Positions 1 to 11,829 of a DNA stretch of 64,000 bases are shown in pieces. Below the pieces are notes generated by a model. That model searched no databases and was not told the DNA's origin. It saw only the letters and a program-made list of their open reading frames with translations. How positions within the stretch are numbered: position 1 is the stretch's first letter; each line of letters starts with the position of its first letter. Where the stretch lies: the NCBI GenBank assembly GCA_965153355.1, contig OZ231126.1:52700001-52764000 (forward strand). Reading direction: 5' to 3'. The stretch is from Flaccisagitta enflata (lineage: Eukaryota; Chaetognatha; Sagittoidea; Aphragmophora). The position numbers and the translations under genes were made by a program.

Positions 1-77
1 TTTCCTCTTCCTCCTCCTCCTCTTCTTCCTCCTCTTCCTCCTCTTTCTTCTCTTCTATTCTTCCAAGATCCTTTGTT

Positions 78-124
<47 letters not shown>

Positions 125-1481
125 CTCTCGCTTTTAACAGTGTTTAGGCAAAAGTACGATAGGTGGAACAATATCCTTCTCTCTACCCTAACTGAAATGA
201 ATAGAAGAGGGCCTTGTTTAGTAAGTAAAGTATAGAAAGTATAGTAAGAAAAGTAAAAATAGTAAGTATAGTAAGTACAGTAAGTACAGTAAGTATAGTA
301 AGTATAGTAAGTATAGTAAATATAGTAAGTATGGTATGGTAAGTATAGTAAGTTTAGTAAGGATGATGGTAATGTTGTCCATCTTTCATAACGAGGATTT
401 CCATGAGTCAAATGCAATGAACCTTTTACAAACTCTGTTCCTTTTACTTAGATAATGTGTAACCTTATATAAATAACGTCCAGTTATTTTGGGATAACGA
501 CCTTAGCATAAAATGGCGGATTTTTACCATATAACGACCTCATAACGGCCGACCACTGACGCTCAGTAACGCTAATCTCTGGTCAAGAGGCCCATATCCC
601 AGCCTCGAGGCTAAATCCCAGCCTCAAGGCTCAAATCCCAGCCTAAACCCTCAAATCCCAGCCTCAAGCCTCAAATCCTAGCCTTGAGGCTCAAATCACA
701 GCCACGAGGCTCAAATAAGTGCCACATGGCTCATATCATAAGCTAGATACTCAAATCCCAGCCTTGAGGCTGGTATCCCAGCCTAAAGCCTCATATCCCA
801 GCCAGAGATTAGGTATCGGGATCCGGCAATCCGTGTAACGGATAGGATATATGGGATAACGAATAACGGATAAATCACCATGAAAACCGATTTTTCCTCT
901 TCCTCCTCCTCCTCTTCTTCCTCCTCTTCCTCCTCTTTCTTCTCTTCTATTCTTCCAAGATCCTTTGTTTCTTTAAGTCGATCCTTTACCGCTTTTGGTG
1001 TGTGCGCGCTCTCTCTCTCTCTCTCTCTCGCTTTTAACAGTGTTTAGGCAAAAGTACGATAGGTGGAACAATATCCTTCTCTCTACCCTAACTGAAATGA
1101 ATAGAAGAGGGCCTTGTTTAGTAAGTAAAGTATAGAAAGTATAGTAAGAAAAGTAAAAATAGTAAGTATAGTAAGTACAGTAAGTACAGTAAGTATAGTA
1201 AGTATAGTAAGTATAGTAAATATAGTAAGTATGGTATGGTAAGTATAGTAAGTTTAGTAAGGATGATGGTAATGTTGTCCATCTTTCATAACGAGGATTT
1301 CCATGAGTCAAATGCAATGAACCTTTTACAAACTCTGTTCCTTTTACTTAGATAATGTGTAACCTTATATAAATAACGTCCAGTTATTTTGGGATAACGA
1401 CCTTAGCATAAAATGGCGGATTTTTACCATATAACGACCTCATAACGGCCGACCACTGACGCTCAGTAACGCTAATCTCTG
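1..1481. repeat. Direct tandem duplication, period about 890-900 bp
   Basis: Bases 1-581 recur at 893-1481 almost letter for letter, the main differences being the length of the internal CT tract (79-125 versus about 1010-1029) and 30 bases around it. Each copy is followed by a family B-type array. The unit contains a 10-bp AGTATAGTAA/GTAAGTATAG array (about 223-360 and 1123-1260) and a segment (about 166-215) resembling 24105-24155. Window start may cut the first copy. Confidence 0.85.
582..815. repeat. Family B-type array of ~20-bp units
   Basis: Tandem units related to CTCAAATCCCAGCCTTGAGG. The hairpin ends typical of family B are missing here, so this is the array core only. Confidence 0.7.
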
Positions 1482-1805
1482 AATTCCCAGCCTCAAGCCT
1501 CAAATATCAGCCTTGAGGCTCAATCACAGCCTTGAGGCTCAAATCACAGTCTAGAAGCTCAAATCACAGTTTCGAGGCTCAAATTACAGCCTCATGGCTC
1601 GAAGCACAGACTCCAGCCTCAAATCACAGTCTCATAGCTCAAATCACAGCCTCATGGCTCAAATTTAATCCTAGAGCTTCAAAACTTACTAAGCATAGGT
1701 CATCGGCCCCTTCGGGGCCGCTGCCCCTCTCAGAATCTCACATCACATATGCTCACATAGGGGCAACGGGTACCGCTGAACATCTAACGCTTTTGCGACT
1801 ATTAT
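1482..1805 (+). mobile_element. Family B element, left end missing
   Basis: An array of about 20-bp units (1485-1690) is followed by CATAGGTCATCGGCCCC-TTC-GGGGCCGCTGCCCC, then CACATAGGGGCAACGGGTAC and the terminal motif CGCTTTTGCGACTATT. The left inverted end is absent. Confidence 0.75.
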
Positions 1806-1956
1806 CATTATCATCTTTTTATCATCATCATTATTTTTATCGTCATCATCATTTTTAACGTCATGATCTTATCATCATCATCATTTTTATCATCATCATC
1901 ATTTCTAACATCATCATCATCATCATCATCATTTTATCATCATCATCATCATCTTT

Positions 1957-2017
<61 letters not shown>

Positions 2018-2065
2018 CCATCACCATCATCATCATCATTAATTCGTCATCATAATCATCATCAT
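1800..2065. repeat. (TCA)n / (ATC)n microsatellite
   Basis: Imperfect TCATCA/TTT repeats, most regular at 1914-2038, directly after the family B terminus. Confidence 0.9.
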
Positions 2066-2210
2066 GCAAAGAAAAACAATAAGTGCTATAAATAACACAT
2101 GAACCAAACATGAGAAAAAAATCGAAGCAAACATATAACATGATAAAAGTGAACATAATGTGATAAAAGCTGAGACAATTTCATTCGTATCATGAATTAT
2201 GTGAACTTAC

Positions 2211-2293
2211 CGCGTGGCAAGGAGCGGGTGGGTGAGAAAGGGTGTGGCCCATTCCTCCTTGGTTAATGGCGCACTGTCATAGAAGAGCATGTC
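2211..2293 (-). CDS. Syntrophin, internal exon (second PH domain, beta-strand region)
   Basis: Minus-strand exon of 83 nt. A T-rich tract ends ...CAACAACAG just upstream of it and GCG|GTAAGTTC follows it, so both splice sites fit consensus. Only one frame fits: it reads DMLFYDSAP, then TKEEW, then HPLLATR. This matches the syntrophin PH2 segment, which in vertebrate alpha/beta syntrophins reads approximately DLLIYDSMP...KEAW...YPLLATR. The exon starts in phase 0, as required by the upstream exon at 5742-5840, and ends with two bases of an Arg codon. In the family the following residues are LVHSG; that exon is not in the window and should lie left of base 1. Syntrophins are cytoplasmic adaptors that bind dystrophin/dystrobrevin and recruit channels and signalling proteins through a PDZ domain. 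The family call is from remembered family sequence; alpha/beta type is favoured over gamma. Confidence 0.86.
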
Positions 2294-2375
2294 CTGTTGT
2301 TGAAAAAAAAGCAACTAATTAGATTTCTTTTTTATTCTGTCTCTCTATCTTATCTGATTGTCTCTGACTGTTTAT

Positions 2376-2420
2376 CTGTCTGACTATCTGTCTGTCTGTC
2401 GGTAAGCCTGCTCGCTCTTC

Positions 2421-2475
<55 letters not shown>
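2376..2475. repeat. (CTGT)n-(CT)n compound microsatellite
   Basis: CTGT/TCTG units merge into a pure CT run. Confidence 0.9.
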
Positions 2476-2478
<3 letters not shown>

Positions 2479-3044
2479 ACAACCATCTGGACGGCAATGA
2501 AAAAACCACGGTGACGCCGAGAACAATGTGAACAATGGGGACCGTGAGAGAAAATAAGCGAGACAGACACAGAGACAAACAGATAAACAGACAGAAAACA
2601 CAAAACCAAAGAGTAAGGAGGGAACAAACCAACGGAAAAAGGCATAAGCCGAATGCACTCCTCCCATTTGCTGACGGATGGGCAGGGGCAGTACAGCAAA
2701 AAAAGCTCATATTTCAAAACGGTGACTGACGGACCGACGGGGCAAGTTCTAGTGTCCCAAACCGCGACTAAAAATATGCTTACCCGAGGTACCGGGAAAG
2801 GAAACAGGACAGAGTATGGAGGCAAGTAAAGAAAAACAACTAAACAAGCACTGGAGAAAGGGCGAGATGACATCCGAAACTACGAAAAAAGCAAGAAAAA
2901 AAAAAGGAGAGTGGGAAGCCTCGGCATCGAGGCATTGCAACAGATGCTCCGGACCGCAACCAGTCGTGCGAGATCACACATTATTAGCCTCAACGGCGTT
3001 TTCACCATCAGCGCCGCCAAAAGAGGGGACTCTACCAGGCTACC

Positions 3045-3260
3045 AGCGGTGCCACTACCAGCGGTGTCCTTACTAGCGGTGCCTCTACCCGCAGTGCCTC
3101 TACCAGCGGTGCCACTACCAGCGGTGTCCTTACTAGCGGTGCCTCTACCCGCAGTGCCTCTACCAGCGGTGTCACTACCAGCGGTGTCCTTACTAGCGGT
3201 GCTTCTACCAGCAGTACCTCTACCAGTGGTGCCTCTACCCACGGTGTCTTTACTAGCGGT
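3045..3260. repeat. 15-bp minisatellite with 60-bp higher-order unit
   Basis: Units like CTACCAGCGGTGCCA; a 60-bp block of four units repeats almost exactly at 3051 and 3111. Degenerate units continue to about 3670. Because 15 is a multiple of 3, both strands stay open (plus: LPAVPLPAVSLLAV; minus: GRGTAGRGTASKDTAG), so the ORFs are not evidence of coding. Confidence 0.85.
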
Positions 3261-3812
3261 GCCGATTTTAGTCATCGACGGTGCCTCTCCCATCGGTGTG
3301 GTCACTAAACGAGTGGTCATCAACAGTGCCTCTACCGCAAGTGAGCCAGATCATCTGAGCTAAAGAAAATTCACATGCCCAGCCCCTTACCACCCAGCAA
3401 CCACCCTAATAGGCTCAAACCACTTTGGTTACTTGTGGTGACTCAACAAGGTTGCATCTTCCACCAGGGCGGTCACCAAAAATGTCATTACTAGTGCTTC
3501 TCCTAACAGTCTGGTCAGTAGTCACCAACGGTGTCTCTATCATGACGCCTCCGCCAGTGGTGAAATGACACCAGGGAAACTAGTGACTGCTGTCATCAAT
3601 GGTGACTCTATCAGCCGTATCGACACTAGTGGTGCTATCATCGATAGTGCCTTTACCATCGGTGCCAGCAGAAATTTTTCTGGCGTTTTGCTGTTGCTGT
3701 TGCGCCTTTGGGAGTCTGTGCAATTTCACTCATTTTCGCACAAGAATTAATCGTGCAGAACTGACGGGGAAATGTGGACAGAAATAAACGTCGTCGTCGT
3801 CGTCATCATTGC

Positions 3813-4145
<333 letters not shown>

Positions 4146-4255
4146 TGGACCTTTGGTTGTGTTTTTTTGCAGTCGTTTTTTACGTTATATAAGCCAAAAC
4201 ATCATTAAAACGACAAAAAAATGAAAGATTTAACAACTACAAAAAAACAAAAAAC

Positions 4256-4395
<140 letters not shown>

Positions 4396-4710
4396 GATGT
4401 TACTAACTTCCATTGTTGATCCAAAAGGTTAGCAATCAGTCGTCTCCAGCTGTGGAGACAGAATTTATTATCTAAAATCTAAAAAAAGATTTTTCGGCAA
4501 GAAATGGGCAAACTAAACTGAACTGCATCAAATGACAATTGCATTTTATATCAATTATGACAGTAATGAATCTTTTTTTTTTTCATTTTGAATTAATCAA
4601 ATGTACAAAAAAGAAATAGAATTTGAGACTTTTTATGTTGACGGCGACATCCGACTTTTTTGTTGTTGTTGCTCCGTTCGTCTGTTAGTCCGCCCGTCAC
4701 GCATTTGATA

Positions 4711-4712
<2 letters not shown>

Positions 4713-4805
<93 letters not shown>

Positions 4806-4834
4806 CGTGTGCGCGCGTGTGTGTGTGTGTGTGT
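4713..4834. repeat. (TG)n microsatellite
   Basis: About 120 bp of TG, with CG substitutions at the right end. Confidence 0.95.
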
Positions 4835-5056
4835 GCGGAGGGGGGTGGGAGGTCATCCTTCAGTCGATATTTATACCCCGCGTTACTGGTTGGATTTTCA
4901 TGAGCAGTTTCTTGCATCACTGCTTACATGACCAATGACCAGAATGACTTCTTCACCACCACACCGCAGACGATGATAAGCCTTCACTGAATGAACCCAT
5001 AAAGGTATGAGGCTTGTGCTCATCAACTGCTACGAATTGATGTTATATGGTATCCC

Positions 5057-5351
5057 TCATTCAGACCAGAGATATATTCTCCTTCTTTCTGGCCAGATAG
5101 AAAAAAAAAAACAAAAAACGCGGAGATCGAAGGGCATTAAATATTTGGCTTCCCCCTTAATGATCGTGGAGAAGTGACCACCAGGCAGGGAGGAGGAAAA
5201 AAGAGACAAGATAAGGGCCGCTAACAGTCTGACGGGCACAATGTCTTGCGTGGCATCCTCACGAAAGTGTGACTGATCAATACTGCATGTTCTATCATCG
5301 GTGAAACGATGGTAGCGGAATCTCACAGAAAAGACGAAGCGATTAGACGAC
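5057..5351 (-). other. Open frame inside the syntrophin intron
   Basis: Minus-strand frame of about 98 codons beginning MSSNRFVFSVRFRYHRF and including DDRTCSIDQSHFRED. It ends before base 5057 and extends upstream into an (AAAC)n tract. The composition is somewhat protein-like but no splice sites or family were recognised; probably intronic. Confidence 0.2.
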
Positions 5352-5405
5352 ATGAAGCATTTCAGGCGGGAAAACAGCGGCAGGAACATTAAAAACAGAC
5401 AATCC

Positions 5406-5640
5406 AACAAACAAACAAACAAACAAACAAACAAACAAACAAACAAACAAACAAACAAACAAACAAACAAACAAAAACATACAAACAAACAAACAAACAA
5501 ACAAACAAACAAACAAACAAACAAACAAACAAACAAACAAACAAACAAACAAACAAACAAACAAACAAACAAACAAACAAACAAACAAACAAACAAACAA
5601 ACAAACAAACAAACATACAAACAAACATAAAAACAAACAA
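5406..5640. repeat. (AAAC)n microsatellite
   Basis: About 230 bp of AAAC units with single T or A interruptions; lies between the two syntrophin exons. Confidence 0.95.
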
Positions 5641-5741
5641 CCAAAAGATCTGACCCACCCATTCATCCATCTATCCATCATTCATGTCCATTCATAACCT
5701 TTTTTCATTCAATCTGCCGCGCTTTCTGTTATTAAACTGAC

Positions 5742-5840
5742 CTTATCGGTGATAGCGAGGAAAACTGGTTTCCAAGGAGCATTTGAGGAGATGCAGCCAA
5801 CTGATGCCGCCACTGGAGTCCCGTTGCTTCCTTGTTGCAA
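5742..5840 (-). CDS. Syntrophin, internal exon (linker into second PH domain)
   Basis: Minus-strand exon of exactly 99 nt (33 codons, phase 0 at both ends). It follows a pyrimidine tract ending TTTCTTTGCAG and precedes a GTCAGT donor. The frame begins LQQGSNG and ends APWKPVFLAITDK, followed directly by DMLFYDSAP of the next exon at 2211-2293. The junction WKPVFLAITDK/DMLFYDS corresponds to W(K/R)PVL..LTEKDLLxYDS of syntrophins, just after the GWLAE motif where PH1 resumes. The preceding PH1 and PDZ exons were searched for by eye upstream and not found; they may be further right or outside the window. The N-terminal half of this exon is linker and is not conserved, so identification rests on its last 13 residues plus continuity with the next exon. 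Confidence 0.85.
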
Positions 5841-6386
5841 CTGCAAAGAAAAAAAAAGAGAGAAGGGGAAAAAAGGAATTATTTTTTTAGTTCAATCAAA
5901 AGCAGGATAGTCTGGTTAGATGAACTCATGAAAACCAGGTTTAGCCGATAGTTTATGACAACATAATTTACAGCTGCTTCCTTGTCACAGGAGCGTTAGA
6001 ATCAACAAACCTTTCAGTCAATAGTTAACATGAATAACACAACTCTTTATCGGTTGAAAAAAGTGAAAATAATTCAGAAAACTTGAAGCATAGTAAGGTC
6101 TTCAGGACGGAAGCAACAGCGGACAATAGCGTCAAAGGAAGTTGTCCGGCTTCTACCATGTCTCAAGAGCATAGACATAAAGAAAGAAAGAAAAATGAAA
6201 AAGAAAGAAAAATGAAAAAGAAAAGAAAATAAGAGAGGAAACCTCGTTAACACGAAGTGGGAATTAGACGCACCACGTAATTGCTCCGGGCGCTTTGACA
6301 GCAAGTCGGCGGAGACGGCAGAGAGACAAGGGAAAGGCGACGAGATGCAAAAATGCGCAAATGAGACGGTAAGAGAGAGATAGAGG

Positions 6387-6498
<112 letters not shown>

Positions 6499-6854
6499 AA
6501 GGCCGGGCGATTCGTATTGGGTATTGTATTGTATTTACAATACTTGTAAGTATTGTGTTTACCCAATACTTACTATGGGTGTTGTTATTTTCCCAATACA
6601 ATACAATACAATAATTTTTTTTTGAGAAAATAGTGGAATTCTTAGGAAGGTCAAACAAACTGGTGAAAAATAAAAGTGGGGAAGAAGAAGAGGAAAAGAT
6701 AAGGTGGATGAGGAAGATGAGGAGAGATTGATTTTTTTGGAAGTGCAGAAAAAAAGTGAAGAAGAAGAGGGTGAGGTCTGGAAGATGAAGAGGATGGGGA
6801 GGAAAGGTCGAGTTTCCCTCAGATCTAATCCTGGGTCAGTACACTCAAAGGGGG

Positions 6855-7150
<296 letters not shown>

Positions 7151-7200
7151 TGAGATGAAGACGGAGAAAAAGGGAGAAAGAAAAAGAGAGAGAAAGAGAG

Positions 7201-7243
7201 ACACACACACACACACACACATACACACACACACACACACACA
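7201..7243. repeat. (CA)n microsatellite
   Basis: CA run with one AT interruption. Confidence 0.95.
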
Positions 7244-7778
7244 ACGACAAACACAGACAAAGAGACTTACTTACAGAAGCAAAGATCAAAAATACATGAA
7301 AAAAGATATTGATATATGAAAGTTGAGAAAAATATTCAAAAATTCTTTTTTGTTCAAGCAAATAAAAAATGAGTTAAAGCTTCAACTATTTAAGATTCAA
7401 CAAAGATTTATTATTAAGTGAATTGAAATATTGTTACGTATTGGGTACAATTCTTTAAGATATTGTATTGTATTGGTATTGTATTGTATTGGCCCAATAC
7501 TTTGAAAAATTGTATAGTGTATTGTATTGTTAAAGAAAATGCAAAATCGCCCGGGCTTGAGAGAGAGAGAGAGAAGAACAGAAAACCATGGAGAAAGACT
7601 GAGGCAGGAATAGAGACAAAGCCTCTTGCTCAAAAGAGTTAAAGAAATTTAGATTTATGAAAATGTGAGGCTTACACAAATCTGAGCCACGTCAGATGAA
7701 AGGACGCAATAAAATTAAAAAGTTATGACCCGGAACAACAATACCCAAAACTAAACGAACAATTGCACAAAGAAAAGA

Positions 7779-7945
<167 letters not shown>

Positions 7946-7964
7946 TAGCCTTTTCTTTTGTCAG

Positions 7965-8108
7965 GAATTGAAGCCAGGCGTAATGAATGATACCCGGTCC
8001 CGATTCCAGCTAGAAGAACCAGAGGGTTCTACAAGTTCCACGACAACAACAACGACAACGACAACAAAAAACAGAGGTCAAGAAACGCTGAAGATCAAGG
8101 AAAACTAA
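7965..8108 (+). CDS. Candidate 3'-terminal exon with a Thr-repeat
   Basis: Plus strand. TTTTCTTTTGTCAG follows an (AAC)n tract and precedes 47 open codons and TAA. The frame reads ELKPGVMNDTRSRFQLEEPE, then a short Ser/Thr run encoded by ACA/ACG, then KNRGQETLKIKEN. It lies just left of a family B element. The Thr run comes from a microsatellite, so only about 35 codons argue for coding. Family unknown. Confidence 0.3.
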   Translation, partial: ELKPGVMNDTRSRFQLEEPEGSTSSTTTTTTTTTKNRGQETLKIKEN

Positions 8109-8132
8109 TCAGGCCTGAAAGTATGAGAAAGT

Positions 8133-8693
8133 AGTTCGCCTAAGGGCGATATGTGGTCAGCGATACCCGTTGCCCTGCTTTGAGTGATTGTGAAGCAGGG
8201 CAGCGGCCCTAAAGGGGACGAAGTCCTGTAGAACACTTTCGTTTGTCCTGCCTGAAGTGGATGAGATAATATAGAGGGCTGACTGAAGGCCTTCAAGAGC
8301 CTAAACTGAGGTCTAAGAAGGCTGATGTAAGGCTTGAGAGAGCTGGATTAAGGCTTGAAAGGTCAGCGGACTGATTTGAAGCCTGAGAGCAATAAATTGA
8401 GGCTTAGATAGCTGATTTGAGGCCTGAGAGGCACAATTTGAGGCCTGAGAGGTTGGATTTGAGGCCTGAGAGGCCGGATTTGAAGCCTAAGGGGCTGGAT
8501 TTGAGGCCTGAGAGGCTGGATTTGAGGCCTGAGAGGCCAGATTTGAGGTCTCAGAGGCCAGATTAGAGGCCTGAGCGGCATGATGAGGGAGGACAACAGA
8601 TGGATGGACGGACGAACGAACAAACGGACAAACGAAAGTCCCCCTATGTTCTACAGGACTTTGCCCCCTTCGGCGCCGCTGCCCAAAAAGAGG
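8133..8693 (-). mobile_element. Family B element, CTGTAGAACA subtype, complete
   Basis: One end is TGGTCAGCGATACCCGTTGCCCT...GGGCAGCGG followed by GTCCTGTAGAACAC. The other end is the inverse, GTTCTACAGGAC...GCCGCTGCCCAAAAA. The core (about 8310-8590) is an array of about 21-bp units like TTTGAGGCCTGAGAGGCTGGA. Inverted ends flanking a tandem core define the family. Confidence 0.8.
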
Positions 8694-8754
8694 AATAAAA
8701 GAAGAAGTCAAAAGAATTGGTTGGGTCAGTAGCTGTTGGTCACAGAAGTGAGTA

Positions 8755-8905
8755 AGCAGCGGCGACAGCGGCGGCGGTGGCGTTGGCGGCGGCGGTGGCG
8801 ACAGCGGCTGCGGCGGTGGCGGTGGCGGTGGCGGTGGCGGTGGCGGCGGCGGCGACAACAACAGTGGTGGTGGTGGTGGTGGTGGCGGCGGCGACGGCGG
8901 TGAAC
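8755..8905. repeat. (GGC/GGT)n trinucleotide tract
   Basis: GGCGGT, GGCGAC and GGT units; the most GC-rich stretch of the area. Confidence 0.9.
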
Positions 8906-9129
8906 AGCGGTGCAACTCGCAAATCAGCCTTGAGCACCATTCAAGGGTCGATCCAACTGACCAAACTGGGAAACAATCAACAATAAAAAGTCTCTTTATT
9001 GGCTAAAAACAAGACGAGGGAATAGGAAAAGGAAAAAGTAGAAAGCAAAATGATGGAAGATAAAAAGAAAATGTTAAGTAAAAAAGAGAGGAAGAAGAAG
9101 AAAAACATGGAGAAACGTGGAATATAGAA

Positions 9130-9199
9130 GAAAGAGAGAAAGAAAGAAAGAAAGAAAGAAAGAATGAATGAAACACAGAAAAGAAGAACGAACGAACGA

Positions 9200-9287
<88 letters not shown>

Positions 9288-9290
9288 AGA
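9130..9290. repeat. (GAAA)n microsatellite
   Basis: AAAG tetranucleotides with a short AACG block. Confidence 0.95.
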
Positions 9291-9459
9291 AAAGAAACTC
9301 GTTTGGAAGTCATCAAGCAACGTAGAATTGTTATTAGGTGAGGAGAAAATCGGTGGAAGGCGATAAAACAAGAATTGACGGTACAATTTGAATGCGGTTT
9401 AAGTGGCACACTTCCGCGTCGGTGGCGGGTCAAACGAAGCAAAGTCAAATGACGAAGGG

Positions 9460-9724
9460 CGTGTTTCTAGTGAACGCCAAAAACGCGTTTCTTCCTGTGA
9501 AACGCGATAACAGCGTGTACACATATTCAAGAAATTCAACTGTCCCACGAGGCAGTGAGCGAAGTGAGTGAGTGAGCCCGTGAACGGAGCGAGCGAGCGA
9601 AGCAAGCGGAGCAAAGCGGAGCGCTGCAGAGCGAGTGAGCGGAGTGAGCGGTGTGAGCGAATGAAGGTAGCGAGCGACCGAGTTGCCCGTTCAAAACGCA
9701 ATCGTCTGACTAGAAACGCACCCG
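9460..9724. mobile_element. GAGCGA-rich element with inverted ends (copy 1)
   Basis: Ends GGGCGTGTTTCTAGT and ACTAGAAACGCACCC are near-perfect inverse complements. The interior is dominated by short GAGCGAAG/GTGAGCGG repeats. The same 16 bases (AAGTCAAATGACGAAG) stand on both sides, as a target duplication would, though 16 bp is long for a DNA transposon. A second copy is at 19768-20022. Confidence 0.7.
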
Positions 9725-9787
9725 AAGTCAAATGACGAAGGACAAGAGAGAAAAGCAGAGATAGACATTAGACAGTGTCGCTTTTGC

Positions 9788-9984
9788 CTCAAAATTAGGC
9801 GAACTGGGATCATAACTTTGGAAGAATATTGCTCCTAAACGAGTAAAGCTACAGACCCCAGATTGGTCCCATTTTAAAGATTTTAAAGAGGGCTTTAGAA
9901 TGGGACCAATCTGGGGTCTGTAGCTTTACTCGTTTAGGAGCAATATTCTTCCAAAGTTATGATCCCAGTTCGCCTAATTTTGAG
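9788..9984. repeat. Near-uninterrupted palindrome, two 86-bp arms
   Basis: Arms 9788-9873 and 9899-9984 match as inverse complements without mismatch by eye; the loop is 25 bp. Arm ends are CTCAAAATTAGGCG, a motif also at the ends of foldback E, and the arm interior (TTGCTCCTAAACGA, CCATTTTAAAG) resembles the 180-bp satellite C. Confidence 0.9.
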
Positions 9985-10626
9985 AGAGGTGTTAGACAAA
10001 CGTCACGGTTCCACATCTTTTACTCCAGCGGGCTTTATGAGTTTTGTCTATCAACGGCCCAAATACTATTTTTAGCCTATTATAGTTTGTTTGTTTGCAT
10101 TAGCAAGATCTATTATTTCTAACTCAGAGCATCATAACTGTGGTAATTATGTTTACCTTACTTATTTATCCATTCCTCACGCAAGCGTGACAAGGAAAGG
10201 ATACAACAAATAACGATTTTAAAAAAGAAATCTTATTGTATCCACCGGAAAGAAAAAGCATTAACAACAACAACAACATAATCACAGAGGGTGTACCTCT
10301 GGGAACGACAGAGCCGGAGTATATGATAAAGTGACGCTTCAATGTGATGGGAAACGACAATGCGTCAAAGGAGTGTCAGTAACGGAAAGGAGGAGACAGA
10401 AAAGAAAGAAACCTCGTGGGAGAGGGGGGGGGAAGATAGAAACGGTATAGAGACTGAAGAAACGGAAGAGGAGATTTGATATGATAGAAATAAGAAAAAA
10501 ATTGTCATTTGGGAAGGAAAGGGGAGAAAGAGAGATAAGTTCGTTGAGTATAGAAAAAGATGTCAGGAATGTACAGACACAGGCAGAGCAGGGGCGAAAC
10601 AACGCGTTTTCACTCTTACGGATCAA

Positions 10627-10681
10627 AGGACGGACGGACCAACGAATGAACGAAGCCTCTTATAATTAAAGAATCGCGGCC
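10627..10681 (-). mobile_element. Family A fragment
   Basis: GGACGGACGGACCAACG followed by GAAGCCTCTTATA and a decayed TCGCGGCC arm; 3' part missing. Confidence 0.55.
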
Positions 10682-10884
10682 GATATTGGAATTAACGATC
10701 GTCGGATATCAAGTAGGTTATTTATGGGAATTTACAGTTGATTTCCACCAGAGCGCATGCCAAGGGGTTGGGCAAAATGATGCCTTGTAAAAAATCAAGT
10801 TACCTCAATGTCAATATAGGAATGACTAGAAAACCTTTCATGGGACATTAAGTTGACTTAAAGACGGGCATGCGTTATTTACAG

Positions 10885-11013
10885 GTGAAAAGTCCAAGGG
10901 AAGCTCGGAGGAGGGCACTCTTGGCCGAATCCTCCAATGATTCTAAAGGTGGAGAAATCGCTCTTATGGATGATTCAAAATCGGAAGCAAATTCACAAAT
11001 GAATGATTCATAA
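10885..11013 (+). CDS. Candidate 3'-terminal exon with poly(A) signal
   Basis: Plus strand. CGTTATTTACAG precedes 42 codons and a stop (VKSPREARRRALLAESSND, then ALMDDSKSEANSQMNDS). AATAAA follows about 15 bp after the stop at about 11028-11033. A basic start and an acidic, Ser-rich tail would suit a cytoplasmic C-terminus. The opposite strand is also open here (ESLEDSAKSALLRAS), so strand is not certain. It ends about 45 bp before inverted repeat F. Confidence 0.38.
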   Translation: MKSPREARRRALLAESSNDSKGGEIALMDDSKSEANSQMNDS

Positions 11014-11057
11014 AGCGAGGCAACGATAAATAAAAGATTACTAATGGAAATTTCCCT

Positions 11058-11829
11058 ACCAGACAGCTGGGTAAAGATGAAGTTGGTGACTTTACCAACC
11101 CCTGTTGTGAAGTTACCGACTTTGCTGACTCTAAAGCTGTCATAAAAAGTGGGTGGTACTGGAATATTAATCCATTTTTTTTTCGTTATCTTCTTCCAAA
11201 AAAATTTTAACCCCTCTTGTTTTTGTCAGCAAACATGTTACTAAAGATGGAAAAATCAGAGGCAAATATTTTTGGTCACCCATCTATACAAAATCAGACA
11301 ATATATGGGTGGATTTCATGGTCAAAAGATTTGGACCAAATGACATTTCTTTGTTTTTCGCAAAATACGTCATCATCGATTTTCACCATTTTTTCCTCAA
11401 AACCACCCATAATGCTGACAATGATAAAACTGAAAAAAATTGGGATACTACTTCTCTTAAACAGGCACAAAATGGCAAAAAACATTTTTTGTGTTAAAGT
11501 TGGTGATTTTAACAACTTCACTGATTTCACTGATGTTGCTGATTTCACCAACTTTAAAGCACTTTTTGAGCCTTGCCATTCCAATGGTTGTAAAGTTGTT
11601 GATTTTAACAACTTGTTCTGGTTGTGAAGTTGCTGAATTTAGCAACTTTTCCAGGCTTTGTTTGCCATTTAGACATTAAACTGCTAGAAACTTTTTTACA
11701 CATGGCACTGTATTAGAGAATGGAAATCTTTTTAGATGCTTTTTTTTTTCTGCCTATAACTGCCTTGACCCACAATGCAACAAGGAAGACTTTAAAAGCC
11801 CCAAAACTGATTTGATTCTCTTTTTTTTA
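11058..11829. repeat. Inverted duplicate F, left arm
   Basis: About 770 bp repeated in opposite orientation at 14021-14790 with few differences. It contains runs of AAGTTGNTGATTTTAACAAC-type short repeats. Frame 11217-11627 encodes 136 codons (MFLSANMLLKMEKSE...) mirrored in the other arm, but the differences look spread over all codon positions, so coding is doubtful. Confidence 0.9.

Noticed and set aside
582-815. CRISPR-like array of ~20-bp repeats
   Set aside because: No spacers; the same units form the core of family B elements.
2911-3363. 150-codon LPAVPLPAV frame and its antisense GTAGRGTASKD frame
   Set aside because: Both result from a 15-bp minisatellite; two-strand openness is expected.
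4930-5008. Plus-strand exon ending CCCATAAAG|GTATGAGG
   Set aside because: In-frame stop unless a weak internal acceptor is used; only 11 codons remain.
10793-10835. 22-nt minus-strand microexon with GTAACTTG donor
   Set aside because: Too short to distinguish from chance.
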